64,000 bases of DNA from Plecoglossus altivelis (GCA_036571765.1 BROE01000003.1:13330552-13394551), one strand, 5' to 3'. Positions 34,327 to 45,425 are shown, counted from the stretch's first letter. Notes: a model not told the origin generated them from the sequence alone. A program made the numbers and translations.

Positions 34327-37300
34327 AGAAGGAGAGAGAGAGAGGGAGGAGAGGCAGGGGGCAGAAACAGTGCTCCCCTAGGATTAGGTGATGTACAGTT
34401 CTTAAATAAGTTACGGAAATTCCCCAAAACACAGTCATGTTCCGACCACAAACCAAAACCAAAATTAGTCACGCTCACCTTGAGTAAGAATTCCAGCTTT
34501 TGTGTTCTGCCCTTGAACTACCCCCCACCCTCCCCACCCCAGCCCCCCACCCTCTCCCAACTGTCTCTGCTGAGATCAGGGTTACTGGAGCTCCAGTCAG
34601 AGGGGACACGCGAGATCGTCATCCCTTCAGCAGCAGCTGAACACCCACCTCACTGAGTCACACTGACCTTATGCATGAACTCCAGTTTCTCCCCGCCCCC
34701 CGTCAGCCGATACGTGTAGATGAAACCGCCGGCCACCGAGCGGGGATTGAGGATCATGTCTCTGGCCACGCCCACCAGAACATACCAATCATCGCCTCCG
34801 CTGGCAAAACGACACACGGTGACACTGCGGAGGAAGACATCAGGTGTCAGAAAGGTGTCTTAGAACCTGGAGTTCGCAAAGGACCAACAACATCCATTCC
34901 AAACGAAGACTGGGAAATCTAGCTACAATGGGATGTTTTCATTTAAGTTCATACCAATAATTATTAATGACCTTAAGACCTATTTTGATTAAGAACAAGA
35001 TGATTATACTTTTTTTTTTAACCCACTAAAATTTAACGATTGTATTTATAAATTGACATCATTCAGCTGCAGCGTCAACAATGATCAAACAATCTGAACC
35101 AGAAGTGACCCTAGGAAAGAGAAAGATTACGCATTTATGACAAAATATCGACCGTTGTGTCCAGCCATTTTCTTGTGACCGTTGCTACATTTTGCCATTG
35201 TTTTCTTGCCCTGAAATATCCCAAACACTGATCCACACTGGCTTGGTGTGTGTGGTGCATGTGTGTCAGTCCGTGCTGAGATCAGAGGTGTGGTATTTAT
35301 CTCCATAGGCTTTACGTCAGAGAAGAGACATGAGATACTCATCATTTCAACAGCACATTTCGCTCCACAACCCCTTCTCAATGTCAGCCTGTTTTCTATT
35401 AGGTCTGTACTAAATCCTGACATGACCTGTTTGGGCAGAATTTTTCCCTCCACCCGCCCCTTTCATCTCTTTCTGCCCCCCCCCCTTCCCCCCTCACCTG
35501 AAGGCAGCTTCGTTCTGTTCGAGCTGGACCAGGTCGAGGGTCGAGCCCTGGATGGGGTTGACCAGCCGCACCAGAGACGCCCACTGTCCGGACCCAGCCT
35601 TCGGGGCTCCAAATATGGCCTCGGGCAGGTTCTCGTTCAGGAAGGCGGCCGCCATCTCTGCGGCCAGCTCCCTCTCGTCCTCCCCTGCAGCCTCCACCAT
35701 CTCCTGCAAGGAGGATCAAATAGATCGAGGGGGTCAGGCTGACATCAAATTCCACACACCTGACCTGACCTGGTCTGTATGCTCCCGTGTGTCTATGCTG
35801 AGATCAGAGGTGTTGTAGTTCTCTCCATTCGTATTCAGTCAGAGAAGAGACATGAGATACTCATCACTTCAACAGCATCCAAACCCCCCCCCCCCTCCTC
35901 TAATACCTATCCCACACAATGCTTTGTGGCTTCAAATGCCACAGCGCCCCCTGCTGTTGGGGAGGCCCTACCTCGGCCATCTGCTGCTTGCGCTGAGCCT
36001 TGGTGGCTTCCGTGTAGGCGTTGTGGTCCGTCTCGATCAGGATCAGGTTGTTGGTCTCTGGGTGGATAACAAACTTCCTGGGAGTGTATTGGAGGGGGAA
36101 GGCCACCTGGTTGAAGACGGCCCCCAGCTTCTCCAACGCTAAGATCCTGGGAGGAGAGAGGGGGGAGAGCGAGGGAGGGAGATGGTGAGAGAAAAATATG
36201 TATGTCTTATGAATTATTATTCCTTTTGTTTCAGAAGGCTTAACGGTGAATACATCAATATTTGAGGGGATGGACAGAGAGGATACAGTTCAAAAGAATG
36301 AGGGAGTGTAATGAATGGGGAGCTGATAGTGGGGGGGATCAACAACTTATATTCTCTGACAGGCTTCTCTCTAAAGGAAGAGAACACATCAGGAACCAAT
36401 CTCAGAAGTACCCCCACCCCCGACCCCCACCCCCCTCACATGTTGTATCCCACGCATCTCAGCTAACTGTCTACACAGAGATCAGAGAGATGAAGATCAG
36501 TCGGAAGAGAAATGAGAAACTTGTCACTTCTCACAGCAATCAAAGCAACTTCAACCTCCCTAACCCATCATGTTCCTCTCAGCCTGTTAAAGCCTCCCTC
36601 CCTCCCTCCCTCCCACCCTCTCCCTTACTCTCTCCCTCCCTCCCTCTGCAGCCTGTTCGGTTCTTCTCTCCAGCTTTCCTTTTCCCTCCTCCTTTGCCCA
36701 CCACTGTACTCCCCTCCCTGACCACAGCTTCTTGTTTATTTGCTCAGAAAAGAAGTGTTGTACTTCTCTGAATTGATCAAGTCAACACATCAAGATTCCA
36801 TCCCTTCACCAATGTGCGCTCAGTGTGTGTGTGTGTGTGTGTGTGTGTCCACACCTAAGTGTGTTGGTGGAGATGGCCACGATGCCCTCAGGGCACTGTT
36901 CGGAGGCGAAGCCGGAAGCGTACTCCAGGGTCTCGTAGGACAGGGGCGTGAGGTGGAAGCGAGACTGATAGGAGTAGCTGAGCCAGGAGCGGCTGGACAT
37001 GGCCAGCACCTGCAGTGGGGCACACAGAGGTCAGAGGTCAGGTCTGCCCACTTTTAGCCTGATCTGTAGACATCAGAGGACTAGACAGGTGTAAGTAGCA
37101 GAAGGGAAATGCCAATCAGCACCATGCTTACACACATCGGACTCTGAAAAAACACATCTGAACAGGACCACTTACAGCTTCCTGTCCCTGCATCCTGACC
37201 CGGAAGAGCTTGACGGGCCGTGACCCCAGGTAGCGGGTGCGGGTGTCGGACAGATCGCCTGTGACCGGGTCCAAGACGGTTCTGAGCAGCACACCGTTCT

Positions 37301-40300
37301 GAGGGGAGACAGGAGAAGCTTGACAAGCATCCAGGCCTGACCACACAGCAACATGATATCACATCACACCTTCTGGCAGGCCAGGATCTAGCATCACCAC
37401 TGCCTACTGATGGATACCTGTCTAGTTTACCACTCGTGGGCCTAGTTCTTCACGTCAGGTCTGTGGAGGAAACGTGCATGTGTAAAGACAGCGTGGGAGC
37501 GGGTACCTGGAGTCCTATGTTGAGGTAGAGGAAGCCGATGGTTCCCTTCTCTCCCAGCTCATCCTGTTTCTCCACCCCGCCCATCTCCACGATACACAGA
37601 GACTCTGGCTGGGCAGGCAGGGCCTGCATACTGAGGGGCTGCAGACAGTCCTGCAGAACATACACACACACAGTTAGGATACGTCACACACACACACACG
37701 ACTGCCATCCCAGTCCTTCAGGCGTTACCTGAAGTACACCACAAGAGCGCACACACACACACATACGCACGCACGCACACACACATACGCACACGCACAC
37801 TGCAGACTCATACTCAACATGCAGTGGGGGGGGGGTTGCGTGGGCTACAATTTCCATCTGGATGAGGTTCTGGTAGTCTCATGACAGACACACAGGGGAG
37901 GTGGCTTGAGCCAAGTAAACTCTGGGCCTCGTCGTTCTGATCCGCTCCAAGAACACTGTGGCCCTCTTTAACTATCCGCAGACAACTATAGTGCCCTGTG
38001 CGTGTTGCTATTGGTCTGTGCTGTCAGAGCTCTTGTAGTTCTCTTCATTAGTATCAAGTCAGAGAAGGAACACGAGATATTCGTCACTTTAACAGCAGGA
38101 CATAACACCCACATCCATCGGCATGGTGAGTGCGAGTTTGTACGTGTGACATTTGTGTCGCTTGCGCGCGTGCATCCGTACCGAGGGGTCCAGGGAGATG
38201 ATGCGTACGGTGTTGTCAACCAGGCCGACGGCGAGGAAGCGTGAGCGCTGCTCGCCAGGAGGGACGTTGGCCAGGCTCATACACACCACGTCAGCAGACA
38301 TCTCTTTTCTCTCCGTGTACTCATTCAACTGTCCAGACTACAGGCAGAGACGACACGGGAGGGCGGACGAGAGGAAGGGAGGATGACAGGGAGGGAGAGA
38401 GGATGAGAGGGAGGGAAGCAGGATGACAGGGAGGGAGAGAGGAGGAGAGGGAGGGAAGCAGGATGACAGGGAGGGAGAGAGGATGAGAGGGAGGGAAGCA
38501 GGATGACAGGGAGGGAGAGAGGATGAGAGGGAGGACAACAGAGAGGGAGGACGAGAGGATGACAGGGAGGGAGAGAGGTTAGAATGACACTGGTGAACAG
38601 GAGAGCTTCCTGACTGTCTCAACCGTCAGTAAAATAGAGCACAGCCACCAATGTGACAAGACTAGAGTCAAACACAGATTTAGGGACTAGTAGTGAAATG
38701 ACATGACGGTGGAACCGTCCCCAGTAATAGGTGGTCCTGGGCAGATACTGGGCCAGGGGAGCAGGTACTGACCGGGTCCATTTCGAAGTACACCAGCTCG
38801 CCCCCGGTGAGGGCAATGACCACCTGTCTCTGGTTGACGGCACAGCGGACAATGGTCTTCTTCCCCGGGGTCTTCCACTCATTCACACGCTTGTCTGCTC
38901 GGATATGGCGGATACCGTCAGGGTACACCTGGAGGAGGAAGAAGGGGGGAGGAGAGACGTTAGTGAAGAGGAGGAGATGGAGAGAAATTAAGAATGTCAT
39001 CAGGAGGGGAGGTGGAGACAGTGGGACAACGGTAAAAGGAGATCCCTATAAGAATGAGATTGGGGGGAGACACCAATGTAAGGGTTAGGGGAAGAGGACA
39101 CTGGAGGGGTGAGGTTAGGGGGAGAGGACATTGGAGGGGTGAGGCCGACCTGTACGAGGGCATCCTCCCCCAGCAGAGAGCAGGAGAGGGTGGGCGTGGT
39201 CCCCAGGAAGCCAGAATCCGTCACTTCCTCTACCGTCTCTCCAATGGACAGCACCAGCGTGGCGTTGACGAAAGACACGATGATGTAGGCATCGAACTCA
39301 TCTGTCGAACACAAAAGGACAGAGTCGGATACATATCCTGTCTGCACGACAGACTGCAGGCATCAGTCCAGTCTAATACAGACAGATGGAACGCAGACGG
39401 AGGAGGAACCATGCCAACCAAACCAGGGAGTCATGTTAGTTAGTTAAACTGGGGTGAGGGTGCAGTGTCTGTTCCTGGTCATGTGACAACAGCATTGTGC
39501 ATCTATCTCTGGGTTTTAGAGGTGTGCTCTATTCACACAGAAAAAGAGTACATAGATTTAGAGTGAAATATTTTTTACACCCACACCCAAGCGAGCTTGT
39601 CTCAACCAGCTGCAGTGGAACTCAGCCACTGAACTGCTTATGAGTTCTGGGAAATCGCTGGCAGGGGTCACATTCAAACAAAGCACAGCATGCTCTCTAT
39701 GCTCTCTAAAGCAGACCAACATTCCGCTGCTGGAACGTGAAGGTTCTATCAAGTCTGAAAAGTAAATGAAATGAAACCAACGTGGTGACCAGCATGACCA
39801 ACAACTGGATCTGGCAGCAAAGGAGGCCAAAACGGTGGGGTAGTGAGTAAATGTTTATGTACGTGAACCTGTGTGCGTGAGTGAGTAGGTCATTGAGAAA
39901 GAGAGCGCACGTGTGAGAGAAAGAGGGAGAGAGAGCATGTGTGTATGTGTGAGTGAGAGGGGGAGAGAGAGAGAGCGAGAGAGAGAGCACGTGTGTGTGA
40001 GAGAGAGAGACAATAGGAGTGGAAAAGTAAATAAGGATGTGTTTGAGAGAGGTACCTTCGATGTGCCTGCGTACCGTCCAGACAGCGTTGGGGTTACCTG
40101 GCAGCTCTGACACCGCCATCTCTGACACCTGCAGAAGACAATAACACAATGTTCACACACGCACACACACATCAACCAGAAGCTCATTACTGCTCCAGTC
40201 CCAGTTCCAAGTAGAGAGCCCCTGCTTAACAACAGACAGATGTCCCTCAAGGCCCCTTTCCTCGAGGCCTCTCAGTGTGTGGTGTGTGATTTGTGTTGGC

Positions 40301-43300
40301 CTGTGTATGGCACATGTCCTTGAGGCCGAGCCTGGTGCCAAACCTACCTCCAGTCCGTGTCGAAGCACTCTGAGGGTGGACTTGGGGCCCCGCCCACAAG
40401 CCACGTACAGCTGTGGTGTGTCCTCATTGGCCAGATCAGCAATCTGTCACATACATAGAGGGCGCAGGAAGTTAGGATGATGGGCTGGAGGACACGACAT
40501 ATCCCAAAAATGCACTTCGTGATCAAGTGACGCGAGTCACGTGACGTCGTATTAAGCGTGAGTGTCTATGCTGGGATCAGAAGTGTGGTAGTTCTCTCCA
40601 TAGGTTTTCAGTCAGAGAAGAGACATGAGATACTCATCATTTCAACAGCATATCTGGTGGCACACACACTCCCTCCCTCTCCCTCCACACACACATACAC
40701 ACACACCTGGCAGGACATGATAGGTGACAGGTTCTCCTGCTCATCCACCAGAACCAGGTTCTTAAGTGGGCGGGGCTGGAAGAAGAAGGTATCTCCCTCC
40801 TCCAATGGCATGGCAGAGGAGAACTCGGGTTCTTCATCATCATCCCCCAGGTGGGCTATCTGGTACAGGTAACTATAGATGAGAGACACAGGGCGATCAG
40901 AACATCATTCAACGAGAGGATGGAGACGCAAAGTTGCACTGTTTGTTTGTGAATGCGAGGAACGAATGAGGCTTACTGATTGCCGAACTCGGAGGCGACA
41001 AACAGGAAGCCGGTTTTCAGCACACACATGGCTGTTGCTACAGGAATGGTGTCAAAATACTTCATTCGGATCTCTGTTACCTAAGATACAAAACACGAAG
41101 ACATGAGCATCCAATAGCAGCCCTCCTTGCCCAGACCTGGTTGAGTATGAGCGCTCAACTGTCTCCAGTCCCCCTCTTCATCTCACCACTGGTTACTGCC
41201 CCCCCCCNNNNNNNNNNNNNNNNNNNNNNNNNNNNNNNNNNNNNNNNNNNNNNNNNNNNNNNNNNNNNNNNNNNNNNNNNNNNNNNNNNNNNNNNNNNNN
41301 NNNNNNNNNNNNNNNNNNNNNNNNNNNNNNNNNNNNNNNNNNNNNNNNNNNNNNNNNNNNNNNNNNNNNNNNNNNNNNNNNNNNNNNNNNNNNNNNNNNN
41401 NNNNNNNNNNNNNNNNNNNNNNNNNNNNNNNNNNNNNNNNNNNNNNNNNNNNNNNNNNNNNNNNNNNNNNNNNNNNNNNNNNNNNNNNNNNNNNNNNNNN
41501 NNNNNNNNNNNNNNNNNNNNNNNNNNNNNNNNNNNNNNNNNNNNNNNNNNNNNNNNNNNNNNNNNNNNNNNNNNNNNNNNNNNNNNNNNNNNNNNNNNNN
41601 NNNNNNNNNNNNNNNNNNNNNNNNNNNNNNNNNNNNNNNNNNNNNNNNNNNNNNNNNNNNNNNNNNNNNNNNNNNNNNNNNNNNNNNNNNNNCCCCCCCA
41701 CACACACTCCTCTTACCATTTCCTCGTCTGTCTCCAGGGTGACCTTGAAGATGTCTCCTTGCTCTGTTTGAGCCAAGAAGAAGAACATGGACTTGGTCTT
41801 GTGAGTGGCTGAGCATACGAAGATCATCCCTCGTTCTGGGTCGTCCAGGTCATTCTGAAAGAGGAACGTACTAGCGTCAGACTGGCTGAACTCCTTCACA
41901 CACAGACAGTATGCCACTCAAAGGCTTTCAGTCTTTGTTGAAAAGCTGGCAGAAATATTTAATATTTGGACGATAAAAGGTGTACCAATTTCTCAAGTCA
42001 TATTGATGCTATTCAATCATGACAAGAATTCCACTAAGTATATAGAGCCCTGTGTAGGAGAAGCATGTTCTTACCCTGCGTCTGGGGATGGGGCAGCGGA
42101 TGTCAGGCTGGTCTCCGAAATTCTTATAGGTAATGTAGTTTTCTGAGCAGATCAGAACCCCACTAGGCCCATCAGAACCTCCAGGAACTAGAACAAAAAA
42201 TAGGAGTGTTTTTATTGAGCTACATTTGACTAATCTTTGAGTTTTTACAGTGTGCGAGTGATTGAGCTGATGGAGTTACCTGTGATGAGGAAGTTCCCAT
42301 GCTCCTCCAGAGCCTCGCTGTACTTGCGGACCACGTGGTTGAGCCCCAGGTCCAGCTCATAGAAGGTCAGGGTCTGCTGGGTGTTGGCGGCGGCTTCGCC
42401 TGTTGGGTCGTTGTCAGCTTCCTGTGAAGGTCAGAGGTAAGAAGGTCAGGAACAGGGTTTCAGTTTTTGATTATTGCACAAAGGCTTATTTCCCAACACC
42501 ACAGAGGCCACAGGTGCTAGTTTGTACCTCATAGTCCATCTCCAGGCAGGCGAACATGGGGTTTTCAAAACCCACGTCTACTCCGACGAGGTGATAGACC
42601 AAGGTGTTGGCCTTGTGGGCCTCCAGGGGAGAGGAGATGGTGAGGCGGGCGGCTGCATCTCTGTTGAGGATGTACACCAGCTTCTGCTTCTCAATGGCAC
42701 CTGGAGATACACCACCACACAACTCTAGTTCAGGTGCTGTCCATGTCTGGCTCACATACCTCTAAAGCCACATACAGAAGTCTGAGAGGAAAGCATGACA
42801 GCTAGGATTCAAAACAGTCCAAATACAACTGAGTTTGTGCAGAGATCAGAGGTGTTGTAGTTCTCTCCAGTGATTATCAGTCAGAGAAGAGACATGAGAT
42901 ACTCATCACTTCAACAGCATTAACAGAACCCTATGTCCATGCTTTTGACTGTATGTGTGTGTGTGTATCCTAGTCCCCATACCGATCATGACAGCCCTGC
43001 CCTTGGGGTCGACAGCCAGGAACTGCCCAGGAACGATGCGCCTGCAGCCACTCTTCCCGAAGGTCTCCTGGTGGATCTTCTCAAACATGTTCTTGGAGGA
43101 GTGATACTCCAGGATCACGATACGTCCAGAGTCACTGCCCACCACAATGTAGTCTGGAGGAAGAGGACAGAAAGTAGGGTCTCAGTTCATGTCTGTAACT
43201 CACAGACACAATAGAACAAAGTACAAGTCTTCTTGACTTGCTTTCACTTCTCTTCATCTCCAACACGGGTGAGCGCACGCGCGCGCGCGCACACACAAGC

Positions 43301-43321
43301 ATGCACGCACGCACACACACG

Positions 43322-43352
<31 letters not shown>

Positions 43353-43798
43353 CTTTAGTTCCTCCGGTGAGCCTGAAGGCCATGAGAGAGCGAATTATGC
43401 CGAACACCTCCATGGTGAGGAGCGTGTGGACCTTGCCGGTGTTGGCATCCGGGCGAAGCAGCTCCAGAGTCTTTCCCCGGGACACGACGATCTCCTGCAT
43501 CTTGGTTCCTGTCAAAGGACATGATGTTGCAAAGTTAAGTAAGTTTATCTACCATAGTCTATGTAAAGCTGTGATGTATGTGTTCTTTCATGCTGGATTG
43601 ATCAGAGGTGTTTATGGTATCTCCACTGATTTCTTTGTCAGAGAAGAGACATGATAGACTCATCACTTCGCAAGCACATAAGCTAGAATAATCGGAAAGG
43701 GGGACCATGGCATTCAAACATCCCTTACCTGAGAAATTGCCATGGATGGCGTGCGTGATGCCAGTGGCTCGTTGCAAAGTGAGATTGTAGAGAAACAT
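30801..43798 (-). CDS. sf3b3: Splicing factor 3B subunit 3 (SF3b130)
   Basis: SF3B3 is the triple beta-propeller scaffold of the SF3b complex in U2 snRNP, also found in SAGA-type complexes. Twenty-six coding exons sum to 1217 codons plus stop, exactly the human length: 43729-43798, 43353-43508, 42983-43153, 42528-42700, 42280-42421, 42075-42187, 41717-41854, 40977-41080, 40707-40872, 40348-40443, 40056-40128, 39150-39301, 38773-38928, 38182-38337, 37507-37650, 37176-37298, 36855-37009, 35972-36146, 35498-35703, 34668-34824, 33486-33611, 32380-32592, 32109-32207, 31403-31546, 31192-31296, 30801-30941. It starts MFLYNLTLQRATGITHAIHG and ends KLEDIRTRYAF. The acidic loop HLGDDDEEPEF and the CPSF-A-type C-terminal domain are present. 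The assembly gap lies wholly in intron 7, so no coding sequence is lost. Several introns carry box C/D snoRNA copies. Confidence 0.98.
33126..33300. repeat. Fish interspersed repeat with 16-bp inverted repeat
   Basis: GCTCCAACACACCTGA (33184-33199) and its exact reverse complement (33261-33276) lie inside a segment starting GCTCTAACCCTGGTCCTCAG. This pattern is a common teleost non-autonomous repeat (from memory). It is in sf3b3 intron 21. Confidence 0.6.
34275..34324. repeat. (GT)n microsatellite
   Basis: About 25 GT units followed by a GA-rich tract, in sf3b3 intron 20. Confidence 0.96.
35273..35356 (-). ncRNA. Box C/D snoRNA, SNORD111-like copy A (sf3b3 intron 19)
   Basis: On the - strand: a terminal stem GTGCTG/CAGCAC, box C ATGATGA (35339-35345), the guide TCTCATGTCTCTTCT, box D' CTGA (35317-35320) and box D CTGA (35282-35285). 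The guide is complementary to GAAGAGACATGAGA, which I recall from a conserved 28S rRNA segment; human SNORD111, hosted in SF3B3 introns, is reported to guide 28S Gm3923. The box D' rule places the target on the second G of GAAG. Same strand as the host. Confidence 0.82.
35795..35878 (-). ncRNA. Box C/D snoRNA, SNORD111-like copy B (sf3b3 intron 18)
   Basis: Terminal stem ATGCTG/CAGCAT, box C GTGATGA (35861-35867), D' CTGA (35839-35842), D CTGA (35804-35807), and the same guide TCTCATGTCTCTTCT. It is the best-formed copy, 84 nt, in a 268-bp intron and about 90 bp from the 3' splice site, a usual spacing for intronic C/D snoRNAs. Confidence 0.85.
36475..36537 (-). pseudogene. Decayed or derived C/D snoRNA copy G (sf3b3 intron 17)
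   Basis: It shares the order GATCAG ... GATCAGTCGGAAGAGAAATG with the family, but the middle segment is about 25 bases shorter, box C reads GTGACAA and the guide is TCTCATTTCTCTTCC. It may be a dead copy, or retargeted if the altered box C is tolerated. Confidence 0.55.
38018..38097 (-). pseudogene. Degenerate C/D snoRNA copy C (sf3b3 intron 14)
   Basis: Aligned over its whole length with the intact copies, with stem TGCTG/CAGCA and box D CTGA (38024-38027). Box C is GTGACGA (one change from GTGATGA) and the guide has changed to TCTCGTGTTCCTTCT, which breaks the 28S match. Probably inactive. Confidence 0.65.
38380..38580. repeat. 40-bp minisatellite, about five copies
   Basis: Unit based on GATGACAGGGAGGGAGAGAG followed by GATGAGAGGGAGGGAAGCAG, repeating with a 40-bp period. 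In the sf3b3 transcript it is a pyrimidine-rich array just upstream of the exon 14 acceptor. Confidence 0.93.
39900..40012. repeat. GAGAGA/GTGTGA low-complexity tract
   Basis: Alternating GAGAGA and GTGTGTG segments in sf3b3 intron 11, close to the exon 11 donor. Shadow ORFs on both strands come from it. Confidence 0.8.
40567..40652 (-). ncRNA. Box C/D snoRNA, SNORD111-like copy D (sf3b3 intron 9)
   Basis: Seven-base terminal stem TATGCTG/CAGCATA, box C ATGATGA (40634-40640), D' CTGA (40612-40615), D CTGA (40577-40580), guide intact. It lies in a 263-bp intron. Confidence 0.84.
41208..41692. other. Assembly gap (485 N)
   Basis: A run of N flanked by C homopolymers on both sides, in sf3b3 intron 7 (41081-41716). 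The length may be a placeholder. It could hide another snoRNA copy or a simple repeat. Confidence 0.99.
42835..42919 (-). ncRNA. Box C/D snoRNA, SNORD111-like copy E (sf3b3 intron 3)
   Basis: Box C GTGATGA (42903-42909), guide TCTCATGTCTCTTCT, D' CTGA (42881-42884), D CTGA (42846-42849). The region between guide and D (GAGAGAACTACAACACCT) is identical to copy B. The terminal stem is weaker than in copies A, B and D. Confidence 0.8.
43328..43352. repeat. (CA)n / CGCA microsatellite
   Basis: A CA run that abuts the sf3b3 exon 2 donor, so that GTGTGT forms the splice donor itself. A CG/CA alternating tract lies next to it at about 43270-43327. Confidence 0.85.
43590..43678 (-). ncRNA. Box C/D snoRNA, SNORD111-like copy F (sf3b3 intron 1)
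   Basis: Box C GTGATGA (43660-43666), D' CTGA (43638-43641), D CTGA (43602-43605). The guide keeps TCATGTCTCTTCT, but the 5' flank is AGTCTA in place of AGTATC, shortening the 28S match to about 12 bases. The region between D' and D is the most divergent of the intact copies. Confidence 0.75.
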
Positions 43799-45425
43799 GG
43801 CTGCTGTTTGTCTCTAGGACCTTGAGGTGCAGGTCAGAGGGCCCACAGAGGCACCTGGATCTGAGGGGGAACACCGCGTTAGATAACTCTAACACTCCCA
43901 GGGAAGTTAAAAAGTAGCTGACCAGTTTGATACTGTAGCTAGAAGCGCTGGTTGCACGGTAACAGCTGCATATTTAGACATCTTAATTATACAGCCAGCT
44001 AACCCTGAACGTGCAAAGTACTGTATACCGGATTTAGATGTAAACAGTCGGGCATTGTCGGTAAAACAGACACATTGGGGTTGCAAATACACAAACTAGC
44101 AACCTCGCTACGTAGCACTCGCCTCTGTGCTAGAGCTAGCTAGCTTTAAAAGTGCTCAATATCGAGAACAAGCGCAGTAATTAACTAGTTAGCTATAGTT
44201 TCAGACAGATATACACAGGTACTCAATATTACACCTCCACATTACAAAACAAAAGAGATGTATTTATAAGTAGGAGGCAATCATTTATTGCCGGCATGGT
44301 ACATACTAGCTAGCCTTGCGGATGTAATCTCATTCATACAAAGGTCAGCAAACTGCCACCCTAATCATTTGTTATGTATCAAAATGCATAGGGATATAAC
44401 AATTATTGGGTTTGTGTTTGAATGCAGATACCAAATTAAAATGTTTTACCGGTGTGACGATCAAGATGGTAAAGATATCGTTTGGATACAGAGAGTATTT
44501 CAAACTATTAGAATTTTAAAACTTGGTAACAAAACGTAAGCCCGCTTGATCGCGGTTTTGTCGACGTGCTAACGTCACATCCTTGGCGGGGTTGCCAAGT
44601 AATTTCAAACACTCCTAACAATCCCCCACTACGGTCATCTGCACAAAAATGGCTTCCAGAATGTAATAAGGACATTTTATGTGTGCATTATTGCAAAAAG
44701 ATACATCATAAATGTATAAGAATTATTTCAATGAACCTAAAATATATGTTTACAATACTGTGATTTCAGTGTGTCAGTTTATTTTATACAAATGTTTTAC
44801 GAATCTGGCATCCCCAATGAGCGGGAGAGACTGTGATGTTTAGGTTTTGTACACGTAGGGGGTGACAAAGCACATCATTAGTGATAGGCTTTCGGACTTG
44901 ACAAAAAAGTTATTGACCGACTGTGTTGTCTCATCAATGTCCAGAAAAACAAGCAAGCAAGATGCTGCAATAAGATGTTAGATGCCGTTTTCTTTCTTCT
45001 GCAGCTGTCGCTGTGGTAACTGTGGCGTCTCCATGCGTCGTGTTCAGAGGTTCTGATTGGACGAGACAGAGCGTAATGTATCATGGGAAACGAAAGTTGT
45101 TTGCAAGCACAACTTGGATTTATTTCTACAAGACACTTGCAAGATAAGAACCCATACGATTTTACAGAATCGAAAATCGGTGAGCTTAGAGCCTAGCCTG
45201 AAGTTTTCGGTCATCTTCGTTAAACAAAGCAAAGAATTGCAAGGTCAGTTAACCAAAAGCTGAAGTAACTATCCTTCAAGATTGGCTAGCTTCAACAACC
45301 TAAGTCTTTGTTGTAGCCTGGTAAAGTCTGCAGTCACTTCAATCATTGACGAATTGCTTGTTGACGCCATAAGATGCTGCCCATTCATCAGTTGACCAAA
45401 TGTGTTTTGTAATTCAGGTGAAAAG
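43799..45425. promoter_or_regulatory. Head-to-head promoter region of sf3b3 and ccdc34
   Basis: About 1.6 kb between the two start codons, containing both 5' UTRs. A candidate sf3b3 5' UTR acceptor (CCTCAG on -) is near 43863. ccdc34 probably starts near 45000-45100 in a segment with ATTGG (inverted CCAAT) motifs. No coding exon is seen between. Confidence 0.55.

Noticed and set aside
38380..38580. Regular repeats that might suggest a CRISPR-like array
   Set aside because: Tandem minisatellite without unique spacers, in a vertebrate intron.
41141..41917. Long ORFs across the N run
   Set aside because: Artefacts of undefined bases. Only the 41717-41854 part is real (sf3b3 exon 7).
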